64,000 bases of DNA from positions 45,895 through 109,894 of the forward strand of contig NZ_QPMK01000017.1 in the NCBI RefSeq assembly GCF_003344785.1, in the 5' to 3' direction. Positions 8,213 to 17,646 of this stretch are shown here, one piece after another. Source of the DNA: Thalassococcus profundi (GTDB lineage: Bacteria; Pseudomonadota; Alphaproteobacteria; Rhodobacterales; Rhodobacteraceae). Position numbers and translations under genes: made by a program. The notes under the pieces are model-generated. The model was given only the letters and a program-made list of their open reading frames with translations. It ran no database searches and was not told the origin of the DNA. Every line of letters starts with the position of its first letter. Positions within the stretch are counted from its first letter, which is position 1.

Positions 8213-9688
8213 TCAGTCCTCTTCCAGACCCAGCGCGACAAAGCGCGGATCGCCGCCGCGGCGCACCAGCAGTAGCAGCGACCTGCGGCCGGATTCGCGG
8301 GCATCGTCTATGCGGTCGTTGAGATCGCCCAGGCTGGTGACGGCGCTCTGCCCGGCTTCGGTGATCACGTCGCCTTCGCGCAGGCCCTTCTCGAAGGCCT
8401 CGGAGGTTTCGTCCACCGAGCGCACCACAAGGCCCTCGACCGACGGGTCGATGCCCAGTTCGTCGCGCAGCGCATCGGTAACCGGTGCCAGCGTCAGGCC
8501 AAGCACGTCCATCTCCTCGGGCTCGTCAGGCGTGTCCGGTGCATCTTCGGCGGTGGGCATGATGCCCTCGGCCTCTTCGCGGCGGCCCAGCGTCACGCGC
8601 AGCGTCTCGTTGCTGCCTTCGCGCATGACCACGACGCGCACGGTCTTGCCGACCTCGGTATTGCCGACCTGCCGCACCAGCGCGCGGGTGTCCTCGACCT
8701 CGCGGCCGTCGAAGCTGGTGATCACGTCACCGGACAGCATGCCCGCGTCCTTGGCGGGACCGTCCGGCACATCGGTCACAAGCGCGCCGCGCGCGGTCTC
8801 GAGGCCCATCGCCTCGGCCACGTCCTCGGTCACGTCCTGGATGCGCACGCCCAGCCAGCCACGACGCGTTTCGCCGTATTCCTGAAGCTGCGCGACCACG
8901 CGCGTCACCACGTTCGAGGCCATCGAGAAGCCGATGCCGATGGAGCCGCCGTTGGGCGACAGGATCGCCGTGTTCACGCCGATCACGTCGCCACTCATGT
9001 TGAACAGCGGCCCGCCCGAGTTGCCGCGGTTGATGGCGGCGTCGGTCTGGATGTAATCGTCATAGGTGCCCGACAGCGCCCGGTTGCGCGCCGAGACGAT
9101 GCCCGCGGAGACCGAGAAGCCCTGCCCCAGCGGGTTGCCCATGGCCATGACCCAGTCGCCCACGCGCGCGGTGTCGCTGTCGCCGAAGTTAACGAACTTG
9201 AGCGGCGTATCCGCCTCGACCTTCAGAAGCGCGATGTCGGTGTTGGGATCGGTGCCCACCAGCTCGGCCGGCAGTTCGAACCCTTCGAAGAATTCCACCT
9301 GGATCTCGTCGGCGCCGTCGATCACGTGGTTGTTGGTGACCACGTAACCGTCTTCCGAGATCACGAAGCCCGAGCCCAGCGCCGAGGACTGGCGCGGCCG
9401 GTCGCCGCCGCCGTTGCGGTCCTGGAATTCACGGAAGAAATCCTCGAAGGGCGAGCCTTCGGGCACGATCCCCTGCGGCCCGGTGCGGCCTGCCACGGTG
9501 GTCGAGGTGGTGATGTTCACGACCGACGGGCTGATGCGTTCGGCCAGTTCGGCAAAGCTCCGGGGCGCGCCCTGCGCGCCGGCCATCAGCGTTTGCGACA
9601 GGATCAGCATCATCGACAGGGTGCCGAGCCAGAAAAGGCGCAGCGGCGTCGCCGTGTCGAACGTGCGGGCGTGGGATTGCGGTCTCAA
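8213..9688 (-). CDS. degP: Do-family periplasmic serine protease/chaperone (DegP-like)
   Basis: A 491-residue DegP/DegQ-type protease that refolds or degrades damaged envelope proteins. A signal/anchor segment (LFWLGTLSMMLILSQTLMAG) is followed by the trypsin-like domain with His121 (TNNHVIDGAD), Asp151 (DPNTDIALLK) and Ser224 (RGNSGGPLF), then two PDZ domains (about 275-370 and 405-485). The TTG start at 9688 is chosen because GAGGAG stands 6 nt before it; an ATG at 9718 has no clear ribosome site and would add ten residues. In related genomes this gene usually follows hflK-hflC-DUF2065, but here a chemoreceptor gene lies between. Confidence 0.9.
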   Translation of the reverse strand: MRPQSHARTFDTATPLRLFWLGTLSMMLILSQTLMAGAQGAPRSFAELAERISPSVVNITTSTTVAGRTGPQGIVPEGSPFEDFFREFQDRNGGGDRPRQSSALGSGFVISEDGYVVTNNHVIDGADEIQVEFFEGFELPAELVGTDPNTDIALLKVEADTPLKFVNFGDSDTARVGDWVMAMGNPLGQGFSVSAGIVSARNRALSGTYDDYIQTDAAINRGNSGGPLFNMSGDVIGVNTAILSPNGGSIGIGFSMASNVVTRVVAQLQEYGETRRGWLGVRIQDVTEDVAEAMGLETARGALVTDVPDGPAKDAGMLSGDVITSFDGREVEDTRALVRQVGNTEVGKTVRVVVMREGSNETLRVTLGRREEAEGIMPTAEDAPDTPDEPEEMDVLGLTLAPVTDALRDELGIDPSVEGLVVRSVDETSEAFEKGLREGDVITEAGQSAVTSLGDLNDRIDDARESGRRSLLLLVRRGGDPRFVALGLEED

Positions 9689-9776
9689 TGGGAACTCCTC
9701 GTCGGTTCGGGTCTTCATCGCTCTGTGACAGGGCCGTGCGGCGCTGCACGGGCGCTGCGTTGAACGCTTGTGCATG

Positions 9777-9804
9777 AACATAGGCGCGGATGCACGACAC
9801 TCAA
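9777..9804 (-). promoter_or_regulatory. Possible promoter of the Do protease gene
   Basis: On the minus strand, TTGAGT and TATGTT are separated by 16 nt, about 85 nt before the TTG start. The match is only fair, and it also partly resembles alphaproteobacterial heat-shock (RpoH) promoters. The rest of 9805-10098 holds no gene. A 15-nt interrupted palindrome, CGGGCATAATGCCCG, is at 10004-10018. Confidence 0.35.
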
Positions 9805-10098
9805 AGCCTCTTGTGAAGAGTCACGCACGCGTGATGGTGCCCAGCGCCGGTCGCAAGGCGCCTGCGTGGCATCCCGCGATGCCCGGGGCCATTCCGCGCA
9901 AGCCAGGGATCCGCCGCCCGTGACGTCGTTCGGATCGGATGCCGCGGCGGGCACGGCTGTTCGACCCGGCCCCCGAAAACGACCCTGCGGCTGGCGGGGG
10001 CACGGGCATAATGCCCGCAGACACTCTTTTTTAAGGGCAAGGCGATATCCGGGTTTGCGAATGTCCGTCCGTTACGCCCCAATCGAAAGAAACCCGCC

Positions 10099-11478
10099 AT
10101 GTTCGCCAAGCTCCGCGCCGGCACGCCCGCACAGGACGATCGGTCGCAAAACGCCTTTCTGCAGACGATCGACCGGACCCAGGCCACCATCCAGTTCACG
10201 CCGGATGGAGAGGTTCTGACCGCCAACAAGAATTTCCTGGACCTCATGGGCTACACGCTGAACGAGGTGGTGGGACAGCACCATTCGGTCTTCGTAGATG
10301 CGCAGTTTGTCGAAAGTGACGCGTATCGGGACTTCTGGCGCAGCCTCCAGGCCGGAGAGTCCTTCACCGATCAGTTCCCGCGCATCACCAAGGACGGGTC
10401 GACGGTGTGGATTCAGGCGACCTATGCGGCCTGCCTGAACAGCCAGGGCGAGGTCGACACGGTCATCAAGATCGCAACCGACATCACCCAACGGCGCAAG
10501 GAACTCGGCCGGGTCGCCGAGGGGCTGTCAGAGCTGAGCAAGGGCAACCTCGCGCATCGCGTGGCCGAATGCAGCCTGGCGGATATCGAGTTGCTGAGAC
10601 AGGCGTACAACACCGCGGCCTCGCAACTGGCCGATGTCGTCCGCCTGGTCAAAGAGGTGGCGGAAACCGTGCGCCAGACCTCGAACGAGGTCGGCCATTC
10701 CTCCGCCGACCTGTCCAAACGCACCGAAACCCAGGCCGCGACGCTGGAAGAGACCGCCGCCGCGATCGAGGAACTGACCTCGACCGCGAAATCCTCTGCC
10801 GAAAGCGCCAGGGAGGTGGAACACTCCGCCAGCCAGGCAAAGTCGATCGCCGGCAACGGCGGCGAGGTGGTCGAGGATGCCATCGCCGCCATGACGAAGA
10901 TCTCCAAATCCTCCGACCGGATCTCGAACATCATCACCGTGATCGACGATATCGCCTTTCAAACCAACCTTCTGGCGCTCAATGCCGGGGTCGAGGCCGC
11001 CCGCGCCGGGGAAAGCGGCCGCGGCTTCGCCGTTGTCGCCTCCGAAGTGCGCAACCTCGCCGTGCGGTCCTCCGATGCCGCGTCCGAGATCAAGGATCTG
11101 ATCCTGGAAAGTTCCGAACATGTCGGCGCCGGGGTGGCGCTTGTCACCCGCGCCGGGGAAGAACTGGAAAAGATCGTTCCCAGCGTCAGCCTGATCTACG
11201 ACAACATCCGCGGCATCGCGCAAAGCGTGTCCGAACAGTCTCTGACGTTGGTCGAGATCAACACCGGGGTGTCACAGCTGGACTTGATGACCCAGCAGAA
11301 TGCCGCGATGGTCGAACAGACGACCGCCGCAAGCCAGACGCTGACGGAATACGGCAATCAGCTGATCCAGCACGTCGGCGCCTTTCACATCGCCGACGCG
11401 ACCGGTGTGGCCACCGAAGTCGTACCGGCGATGGCGCCCGCTGCTTACGAAAAAATCCCGATGCGCGCGGCGCAATAG
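10099..11478 (+). CDS. Cytoplasmic PAS-containing methyl-accepting chemotaxis protein
   Basis: A 459-residue chemoreceptor without membrane helices. A PAS domain (about residues 20-130, [19 protein letters not shown]) leads into a short linker helix and the signalling domain. That domain carries methylation-helix sequence ([20 protein letters not shown]) and the highly conserved hairpin tip [20 protein letters not shown] followed by [13 protein letters not shown]. Lack of transmembrane segments points to sensing an internal cue, often redox or metabolic state through a PAS cofactor, though no cofactor residue is evident. No che genes flank it. It sits alone, oppositely oriented, between two parts of what is usually an hflKC-degP block. 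Confidence 0.93.
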   Translation: MFAKLRAGTPAQDDRSQNAFLQTIDRTQATIQFTPDGEVLTANKNFLDLMGYTLNEVVGQHHSVFVDAQFVESDAYRDFWRSLQAGESFTDQFPRITKDGSTVWIQATYAACLNSQGEVDTVIKIATDITQRRKELGRVAEGLSELSKGNLAHRVAECSLADIELLRQAYNTAASQLADVVRLVKEVAETVRQTSNEVGHSSADLSKRTETQAATLEETAAAIEELTSTAKSSAESAREVEHSASQAKSIAGNGGEVVEDAIAAMTKISKSSDRISNIITVIDDIAFQTNLLALNAGVEAARAGESGRGFAVVASEVRNLAVRSSDAASEIKDLILESSEHVGAGVALVTRAGEELEKIVPSVSLIYDNIRGIAQSVSEQSLTLVEINTGVSQLDLMTQQNAAMVEQTTAASQTLTEYGNQLIQHVGAFHIADATGVATEVVPAMAPAAYEKIPMRAAQ

Positions 11479-11714
11479 GGTTCGACCCGCTTTCCGCCCT
11501 TCTGGCCGTGTCCTCCGGGCCCGCAGACAAGGCCTGCCCGGGACAATTTCCAACGCAAATCAACACGCCCACGGTCCTGACGCCACCTTGCGCAGCCTCG
11601 GCCCTGTAGCAGCACGGTCCGCCCGGCACCGTATCGGAGCGAGCGGCGTTTTGGCCTGCGCCCTACTCTGCATGCAAACCGCGTGCGGCGAACCGGACGC
11701 CCGCGATGACGGGT

Positions 11715-11909
11715 CTAGAGCACCGCCTTCGCCAGCCAGACCAGCGACAGCCCAAGGGCAAGCGCCGCAAGACCGACCATGCGGCGGGTTTCTTCGGGCA
11801 TCAGCCGCAGCGCTTCCAGCAGCTGCTCCACAAGCGAAGGGGCCAGTGCGTACACCAGCCCCTCTATCACCAGAACCAACCCGATGGCGGTCAAGAGATC
11901 CTGCATCAC
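11715..11909 (-). CDS. DUF2065 small membrane protein
   Basis: A 64-residue protein with two membrane helices (DLLTAIGLVLVIEGLVYAL and MVGLAALALGLSLVWLAKA) separated by a polar turn LRLMPEETRR, the DUF2065 pattern. Its start overlaps the hflC stop by 4 nt (ATGA), so it is translated with HflC. Genes of this family commonly follow hflKC, suggesting a link to the HflKC/FtsH membrane protease complex, but no activity is known. Confidence 0.85.
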   Translation of the reverse strand: MMQDLLTAIGLVLVIEGLVYALAPSLVEQLLEALRLMPEETRRMVGLAALALGLSLVWLAKAVL

Positions 11910-12985
11910 TGCCCCTCGGTCAGCGTCGTATCCTCCGCAGAGACCTCGGCCTCCGAAGTGGCAGGCACGTCGGGCGTGGCAGAGGCCTGCTCGTCGGACG
12001 CGGTCGGGGACCCTTCGTCCGGTGCGGCAGAGCCTTGCTGTTCCGGCGCGGCCTCCGCCCCCGATGCCTCCGGCGCCGCGGAAGAGCCGCCGTTGCCGGT
12101 CGTTCTGCGGGCAAAGGTGTTGTCGTTCTTGAAATACTCGAAGAACTGGCTGTCCGGCGTCATGACCATCCGCGAGTTGTTGCCCGAAAGCGCGTTCTCA
12201 TAGGCCTGCAGCGACCGGTAGAAGGCAAAGAACTCCTCGTCCGCGCCAAAGGCTTCGGCAAAGATCCGGTTGCGTTCGGCATCGGCCTCACCGCGGATGA
12301 TCTGCGCCTCGCGCTCGGCCTCGGACAGGGTTTCGGTCACCGTCCGGTCGGCCAGCGCGCGCACCCGCTGCGCGGCTTCGTTACCGCGGGCGATCTCGTC
12401 CGCCGCCTCGCGTTCCCGCTCCGCCCGCATACGAGCAAAGGTCGCCTCGAGGTTCTGCGCCGGCAGGTTGGTCTGCTTGAGCCGCACGTCCACGACATCC
12501 AGCCCCAGCCCGCGGGCCGAGAGCCGCGCCTGGTCGCGGATGCGGATCATCAGGTCGCGGCGATCCTCGGACAGGATCGTGTCCGAGGTCACCTGATCGG
12601 CACCCAGCACCTCGCGGATCTGGGCGTTCAGAACCGAGCTCAGCCGGTCCTCGGCCGCCCGCAGACCGCCGACGCCGACCGCCTGCCGAAACTGCACCAC
12701 ATCCGCGATGCGGTACCGGGCGAAGGCGTCGACGACGAGGCGTCGGTCGTCCGATGGCGTGACCTCGATGGTCTCGGTGTCGAGGCTGAGAATCCGGTCG
12801 TCGTAGCGCACGACTTCCTGGATCAGCGGGATCTTGAAGGACAGTCCCGGCTCTTCCTTGACGGACTTGATCTGGCCGAACTGCAGCACCAGCGCCTTTT
12901 CACGCTCGTCCACCACAAAGATCGACGACAGGATGCCGATGACGGCGATCACCAGGATCGGCAAAAGAAAGGTTGTCTTGCGCAT
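11906..12985 (-). CDS. hflC: Protease modulator HflC
   Basis: A 359-residue SPFH/band-7 protein. One N-terminal membrane anchor (TTFLLPILVIAVIGILSSIFVV) is followed by the SPFH domain (DEREKALVLQFGQIKS onward) and a long charged helix (about 190-270). With HflK it forms the periplasm-facing cage that encloses and regulates the FtsH protease. The C-terminal ~65 residues are Ala/Pro/Glu/Ser-rich and low in complexity, longer than in Escherichia coli HflC. The gene starts 3 nt after the hflK stop, so they are co-translated. Confidence 0.93.
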   Translation of the reverse strand: MRKTTFLLPILVIAVIGILSSIFVVDEREKALVLQFGQIKSVKEEPGLSFKIPLIQEVVRYDDRILSLDTETIEVTPSDDRRLVVDAFARYRIADVVQFRQAVGVGGLRAAEDRLSSVLNAQIREVLGADQVTSDTILSEDRRDLMIRIRDQARLSARGLGLDVVDVRLKQTNLPAQNLEATFARMRAEREREAADEIARGNEAAQRVRALADRTVTETLSEAEREAQIIRGEADAERNRIFAEAFGADEEFFAFYRSLQAYENALSGNNSRMVMTPDSQFFEYFKNDNTFARRTTGNGGSSAAPEASGAEAAPEQQGSAAPDEGSPTASDEQASATPDVPATSEAEVSAEDTTLTEGQ

Positions 12986-12988
12986 GGC

Positions 12989-14164
12989 TTAGTTCCCCTC
13001 CCCGGTCGTGCGGTTGCGGTTCAGCTCGTTCAGCGGAAGATACGGCACGATGCCGCCTCCCTGTCCGTCGCTGCCGGTCACCGACTCGTCCAGGATCATC
13101 TTGTCCACATTGCCCAGCACGCGCTCCATCGTCTCGATGTAGAGACGCTTGCGGGTCACGTCCTGCGCCTTGGAGTATTCCTCGAGAACCGAGGTGAAGC
13201 GGCTCGCCTCACCGATCGCGCCGTTGACCTCGCGGGCGCGGTAGCCCTCGGCCTCCTCGCGCACCTGCGCCGCGGCACCGCGCGCCTCGGCCAGGACGCG
13301 ATTGGCATAGGCATCGGCCTGACGCTGCAGCCGGTCGCGTTCCTGTTCGGCCGCCTGCACCTCGCGGAAGGCGTCGATCACTTCAGCGGGCGGATCGGCG
13401 GTGTCGAGGTTGACCCGGACGATGTTGATGCCGCTTTCGTATTCGTCGAGCGTGTTCTGGATGTTCTGCATCGCCGTATCGGCGATCAGGCCCCGGTCAC
13501 GGTTGAGAATCGGTGCCAGGTTGCTGGCCGCGATGATCTCGCGCATGACCGATTCCGACACCGCCCCCACGGTCAGCTGCGGGTCGCGGATATTGAACAG
13601 CAGCTTGGCGGGGTCGTTGATGTTCCAGACCACCTGGAATTCGATATCGACGATGTTGGCATCCGTGGTCAGCATCAGCCCGTCGCCGTTGTTGCCGCGG
13701 CGCGCACCGATATTCTCGGTCCGTTCCGAGGTGACGTTGACGACCTCGTAGGTGACCAGCGGCCAAGGCGCAAAATTCAGACCCGGGTTGCCGGTGCTGG
13801 AGTATTCGCCCAGAAACAGCTCGACCGACTGTTCTTCGGGTTTCACGGTGTAGAAGCTGGCAAAGGCCCAGACTCCGATGGCCACCAGAGCCGCGATGCC
13901 CACGGTGCCGCGGGTCATCTTGGGACCGTCGCCGCCGGATCCGCCCGACGGGCCGCCGGTGCCGCCGCCGCGCCCCCCCATCAGGACCCGCAGGCGTTCC
14001 TGACCCTTTTTCATCAGCTCGTCGATCTCGGGGATCTGAGGCTGGTTGTCCTCGGGCCGACGGCCGCCGCCGCGAGGATCCCGGTCGTTTCCGGGTCCGC
14101 GTCCGCCGCCGTTCTGGCCTCCACCGCCTCCGCCGCCCCAGGGGCCGCCGCTGTTGCCTGCCAT
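12989..14164 (-). CDS. hflK: FtsH protease activity modulator HflK
   Basis: A 391-residue partner of HflC. The N-terminus is a Gly/Pro-rich cytoplasmic arm (AGNSGGPWGGGGGGG and further Gly/Arg repeats), followed by one membrane helix near residue 100 (GTVGIAALVAIGVWAFASFY), the SPFH domain and the long Ala/Glu-rich helix (VQAAEQERDRLQRQADAYAN). The start at 14164 is supported by GAGAGGGAAC about 7 nt upstream; a GTG/ATG-type start 9 codons earlier has no such site. It is first of the hflK-hflC-DUF2065 unit and lies 79 bp after glutathione reductase on the same strand. Confidence 0.93.
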   Translation of the reverse strand: MAGNSGGPWGGGGGGGQNGGGRGPGNDRDPRGGGRRPEDNQPQIPEIDELMKKGQERLRVLMGGRGGGTGGPSGGSGGDGPKMTRGTVGIAALVAIGVWAFASFYTVKPEEQSVELFLGEYSSTGNPGLNFAPWPLVTYEVVNVTSERTENIGARRGNNGDGLMLTTDANIVDIEFQVVWNINDPAKLLFNIRDPQLTVGAVSESVMREIIAASNLAPILNRDRGLIADTAMQNIQNTLDEYESGINIVRVNLDTADPPAEVIDAFREVQAAEQERDRLQRQADAYANRVLAEARGAAAQVREEAEGYRAREVNGAIGEASRFTSVLEEYSKAQDVTRKRLYIETMERVLGNVDKMILDESVTGSDGQGGGIVPYLPLNELNRNRTTGEGN

Positions 14165-14243
14165 AAAGTGTTCCCTCTCGGTCAATCTCAATATCTCGTG
14201 GAAGTCTCGGACTGCCTCATACCTGTGCAGTTCGACGTCGAAT

Positions 14244-15713
14244 TCAAGCGCTCCGCACCGGATTGCGCATGGTGACGATCTCCTCGGACATGGTCGGATG
14301 CACCGCCACGGTCCGGTCGAAATCCTCTTTTGTTGCGCCCATCTTGATCGCGATGCCGGCCATCTGGATCATCTCGCCGGCATTGGGTGCTACGATATGA
14401 CACCCCAGCACGCGGCGGCTGGCCTTGGACACGATCAGCTTCATCAGCACCCGGTCGGCCCGGCCGATGAAGGCGGTCTGCATCGGCCGGAAGCTGGTGC
14501 AATAGACATCGATCTCTTCCTGGTCGCGCGCCGCCTCCTCGGTAAGGCCCACTGTGCCCAGTTCGGGCTGGGTGAAGACCGCCGAGGGGATGAGGTCATG
14601 GTCGACCGGCGTTGGGTTGCCCTTGAACACCGTCTCGACAAAGGCCATGCCCTCGCGGATCGCCACGGGGGTGAGGTTCACGCGGTCGGTGACGTCGCCG
14701 ATCGCGTAGATGCTGGGCACCGCGGTCTGGCTGTAGTCGTCAACCTCGATCTGGCCATTGCGGCCAAGCTTGACCCCGACCTCTTCCAGCCCCAGCCCCT
14801 CGGTGTTGGGCTTGCGCCCGGTGGCAAAGAGCACCCGGTCGAAGACGCGGGAATTGCCGTTGGTGGCCTTGACCCAGATCGGCCCTTTCCGGGTGCCGCC
14901 TCCGTGGTCCTCCTGGCCCATCATCGCGCTGTCGCCGACGACCTCGCCCACCTGCTGAACCGAGACGCCCATGCCTTCGGGCTCTTCACCCTTTTCGGCG
15001 CAGCGCATGTCGACGATATTGGTGCCGGTGTGCAGGTCGATGCCGCGCTGCTTCATTTCTTCGGCAATGAGGCCGCGCGCCTCTTCGTCGAACCCGCGCA
15101 GGATCTGCGCGCCGCGATAATACTGCGTCACCTCGACCCCGAGCCCGTGCAGGATGCAGGCGAATTCGCAGGCGATGTAGCCGCCGCCGACGATCAGGAT
15201 CGATTTGGGCAAGGCGTCCATGTGAAAGATGTCGTCCGACACGATCCCCAGGTCGGCATTGGCCATGTCGGGCCGGACCGGATGCCCGCCCGCAGCCACG
15301 AGGATGTGCTTTGCGGTCTTTTCCGCGCCGTTGGACAGCGACACGGTGTGCGGGTCCTTGATCGTGGCGCGGCAGTCGAATGTCTCGACCCCCGATCCCT
15401 GCAGCAGCTTGCGGTAGACGCCTTCGAGCCGGTCGAGTTCGCCGTTCAGACGCTTCGAGAACGTCGGCCAGTCGAACGCGCCTTCCTTCAGATCCCAGCC
15501 GTATGCGCCCGCATCCGCGACCGTCTCGGCATATTCGCTGGCAAAGACCATGAGCTTTTTCGGCACGCAGCCGCGGATCACGCAGGTGCCGCCGTACCGG
15601 CTTTCCTCGGCCAGCCCGACCCGGGCGCCGGCCTCGCCCGCGGCCACCCGGGCCGCGCGCACGCCGCCGGATCCGCCACCGATGACGAAAAGGTCGTAAT
15701 CAAAATCGCTCAT
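14244..15713 (-). CDS. gor: Glutathione-disulfide reductase
   Basis: A 489-residue FAD flavoprotein reducing oxidised glutathione with NADPH. FAD-binding GGGSGGVRAARVAA is near the N-terminus. The redox-active disulfide is Cys44/Cys49 (GGTCVIRGCVPKK). The NAD(P) fold is at ILIVGGGYIACEFACIL, the second FAD motif at IYAIGDVTD, and the C-terminal catalytic His-Glu at VHPTMSEE. A ~30-residue insertion (about 265-295, EGMGVSVQQ...) lies in the pyridine-nucleotide region. Start 15713 has GGAGGG upstream. Trypanothione or mercuric reductase are less likely given the motif set. Confidence 0.93.
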   Translation of the reverse strand: MSDFDYDLFVIGGGSGGVRAARVAAGEAGARVGLAEESRYGGTCVIRGCVPKKLMVFASEYAETVADAGAYGWDLKEGAFDWPTFSKRLNGELDRLEGVYRKLLQGSGVETFDCRATIKDPHTVSLSNGAEKTAKHILVAAGGHPVRPDMANADLGIVSDDIFHMDALPKSILIVGGGYIACEFACILHGLGVEVTQYYRGAQILRGFDEEARGLIAEEMKQRGIDLHTGTNIVDMRCAEKGEEPEGMGVSVQQVGEVVGDSAMMGQEDHGGGTRKGPIWVKATNGNSRVFDRVLFATGRKPNTEGLGLEEVGVKLGRNGQIEVDDYSQTAVPSIYAIGDVTDRVNLTPVAIREGMAFVETVFKGNPTPVDHDLIPSAVFTQPELGTVGLTEEAARDQEEIDVYCTSFRPMQTAFIGRADRVLMKLIVSKASRRVLGCHIVAPNAGEMIQMAGIAIKMGATKEDFDRTVAVHPTMSEEIVTMRNPVRSA

Positions 15714-15838
15714 GGCCTGCCCTCCAGACGTCTCGGCGCAGAGGTATCCCATAGGACCCGCCCCTTGGCCAGAGCGGGCGGTCAAAAAGCCGCGCCGACC
15801 TGCGGGTCCGCTGCCCCTGCCGGGTCAAAGCCTCCGGC

Positions 15839-15892
15839 GGGAGTTTACCGGCAAGATGAAGCAAGGGCGCCGCGCCCCCGGCTTCATCTTGC
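15839..15892. repeat. GCAAGATGAAG repeat forming a long inverted repeat (gor-rpiA gap)
   Basis: The core GGAGTTTACCGGCAAGATGA is followed by AGC, and the 12-nt arm GCAAGATGAAGC (15851-15862) is mirrored by GCTTCATCTTGC (15881-15892), with a GGGCGC/GCGCCC stem between. It shares the core with repeats at 24530, 40847, 49231 and 55412. No gene lies in 15714-15989. Confidence 0.7.
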
Positions 15893-15989
15893 ACCGCGCG
15901 TTTTGCGCTGCGGAACTTGCGGGAAGATCGCCGGGACGCATGCGGGCTGGCCCGTCACTGCGGCGCGAGTCAAACGCGCCAATGCCCGA

Positions 15990-16778
15990 TCAGTCGCCCA
16001 GATCGCTGAAGAGATTGTCGGTCTCGACGAAGTCCAGCCGGTCGTTCTCGACCGTGCCGGAATTGATGTCCCGCATCTCGATCCGGCCGTCGCCATAGCC
16101 GATCACCACGATGTCGCAGATGTCGATGAAGAGCCCGTTCTCCACCACGCCGGGGATCTGGTTCAGTACCATGGCAAGCTGCCGCGCATTGCCGATGCGC
16201 CCCAGATGCAGGTCGAGGATGTGGTTGCCCTCGTCTGTTATGAAGGGCCGGTCGCCGGTCATGCGCAGCGTGGCGCCGCGGCCCATGACATCCATCGCCA
16301 CCAGCGTTTCCTCGATCAGCGCCTGGGTGGTGGGCCAGCCGAAGGGGATGACCTCCACTGGCAGCGGGAAGGCGCCCAGGTGTTCGACCTCTTTCGCGGC
16401 ATCGGCGATCACCAGCAGCTGGTCCGACGCGGTCGCCACGATCTTTTCCTGCAGCAGCGCGCCGCCGCCGCCCTTGATGAGGTTGAGTTCGGCGTCGAAT
16501 TCGTCGGCGCCGTCTATGGTGAGGTCGAGCCAGCGCGCCTCGTCGAGGCTCACCACCTCGATACCGACCTCGCGGGCCAGCTCGGCGGTCCGGGTCGAGG
16601 TCGGCACGCCGCGGAACTTCAGCCCCTCCTCGCGCACCATCTCGCCGAGGCAGCGCACCAGCCAGGCGGCGGTCGATCCGGTACCCAGCCCGACACGCAT
16701 GCCGTCCTCCACGAATTCCGCCGCGCGCTTGGCGGCCACGAACTTGGCTTTGTCGATGGGCGAAAGCTCTCCGGCCAT
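15990..16778 (-). CDS. rpiA: Ribose-5-phosphate isomerase A
   Basis: A 262-residue RpiA, interconverting ribose-5-phosphate and ribulose-5-phosphate in the pentose phosphate pathway. Family motifs are clear: VGLGTGSTAAWLVR (phosphate loop), SLDEARWLDLTIDGADEFD (catalytic Asp region), and LIKGGGGALLQEKIVA. The length is slightly above the 220-235 typical of bacteria through a longer C-terminus (RLDFVETDNLFSDLGD). It precedes gor on the same strand across a 276-bp gap with a repeat, so it is probably a separate unit. Confidence 0.96.
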   Translation of the reverse strand: MAGELSPIDKAKFVAAKRAAEFVEDGMRVGLGTGSTAAWLVRCLGEMVREEGLKFRGVPTSTRTAELAREVGIEVVSLDEARWLDLTIDGADEFDAELNLIKGGGGALLQEKIVATASDQLLVIADAAKEVEHLGAFPLPVEVIPFGWPTTQALIEETLVAMDVMGRGATLRMTGDRPFITDEGNHILDLHLGRIGNARQLAMVLNQIPGVVENGLFIDICDIVVIGYGDGRIEMRDINSGTVENDRLDFVETDNLFSDLGD

Positions 16779-17084
16779 GGCGTCTGTCTCCGTCAGGTAT
16801 TCCGGTCTTATAGGACGGCCTGCGCCGTACCGCGAGGGCCAATCGGGCGCAAGGTCCGGGCAATCGCCACGTGCCGGGGCGCAAGGGTCCGCCTGGACGC
16901 GGCACAGGTCGGCTGCCCGGCGGGCTCCGCCGCGGCGGAATATTGCATAAATGCGACAGTAAGGAAAACCTCACTACCTCTTAAGTTGTATTCGGGTTAA
17001 GTCTCTTCGCGCTGGTTCATCGTTTTTCGGCCAGCGGCACACGTTTCATTTCGAAGCAAATAATTTTTCAGAAAGGACTTTCTC
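16779..17084. other. 306-bp gap with an AT-rich leader
   Basis: No coding frame. The last ~130 nt are distinctly AT-richer than the surroundings (for example GGAATATTGCATAAATGCGA, AAATAATTTTT) and probably hold the promoter of the next gene. AGAAAGGA, a good ribosome site, sits at 17070-17077 and overlaps a small AGAAAG/CTTTCT inverted repeat. Confidence 0.4.
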
Positions 17085-17486
17085 ATGGCAACCGTGAGCC
17101 GTATCACCCTGCGCATCGAGGACGCGGGCCGCAACCGCAGCCGCGTCACCCTGACCTACCGTATCTGCTTTTCCCATTGCGAGGCGATGGCGGGATCGAC
17201 CTTTATCGAGAACGTCACCCTGCGCGGCGACGATCCGGTCTGGGACGATCACCTGATCACCCTGCGCAACGGGTGCATCCGCGCCCAGAACGGCTGTATC
17301 GACCGCGAACTGACGCGCATCGTGTCGAACAGCACACTGGACGAGGACCCCGACACAATCATCTTCGGCTGGGTCATCGGCAACAAGGACGAGGTCTATG
17401 GCCGGGTCAGGCTGACGCCGTTCGAACCGAACGGCAGCCAGGGCGATTCCAACATCGTCTCGGCCCATTTCGGCCCCGCGGGCTGA
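17085..17486 (+). CDS. Small beta-rich protein of unknown function
   Basis: A 133-residue protein with no signal peptide or membrane helix. Alternating hydrophobic residues (SRITLRIEDAG, RVTLTYRICF, DDHLITLRNG, IFGWVIGNKDEVYGRVRL) suggest a small beta-sandwich. Three Cys residues lie in the first half (residues 28, 32 and 60s). A strong AGAAAGGA ribosome site and an AT-rich upstream region suggest good expression from its own promoter. I do not recognise the family and see no functional motif. Confidence 0.7.
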   Translation: MATVSRITLRIEDAGRNRSRVTLTYRICFSHCEAMAGSTFIENVTLRGDDPVWDDHLITLRNGCIRAQNGCIDRELTRIVSNSTLDEDPDTIIFGWVIGNKDEVYGRVRLTPFEPNGSQGDSNIVSAHFGPAG

Positions 17487-17568
17487 CACCCGTGGCGGCG
17501 CGCCAGCTGGCCGTCGCCGAAAGCGCCCCGTCCGGCAGGTCCGGGCGGGGCGGACCGCGCGGGTCCGA

Positions 17569-17646
17569 TCACGCGATGCCCAGCATCCACCACAAGACCA
17601 GCGCCCCGGCGGCCGCCAAAGCCATTCGGTCGATCAAGAGCGCCAT
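17569..17646 (-). CDS. Possible 25-residue single-helix membrane peptide
   Basis: A short frame coding for a peptide that starts MALLIDRMALAAAGALVLWW and ends MLGIA: a short charged head and one membrane helix. It has a good ribosome site on the minus strand (AAAGGAA, 5-6 nt before the ATG). Homologs were not checked; the call rests on the ribosome site and composition only. A GC-rich hairpin (17525-17551) lies just downstream. Confidence 0.45.
   Translation of the reverse strand: MALLIDRMALAAAGALVLWWMLGIA

Noticed and set aside
11617-11760. Lipoprotein-like stretch (GVLACALLCMQTACGEPDAR) in the gap after the chemoreceptor
   Set aside because: No start codon with a ribosome site, and the frame runs into the antisense of DUF2065; chance resemblance is likely.
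11405-17000. Very long plus-strand open frames (956 and 984 codons) opposite hflC-hflK, gor and rpiA
   Set aside because: They mirror strong minus-strand genes. High GC content removes stop codons on the opposite strand, and their Arg/Ala/Gly/His-rich products match nothing.
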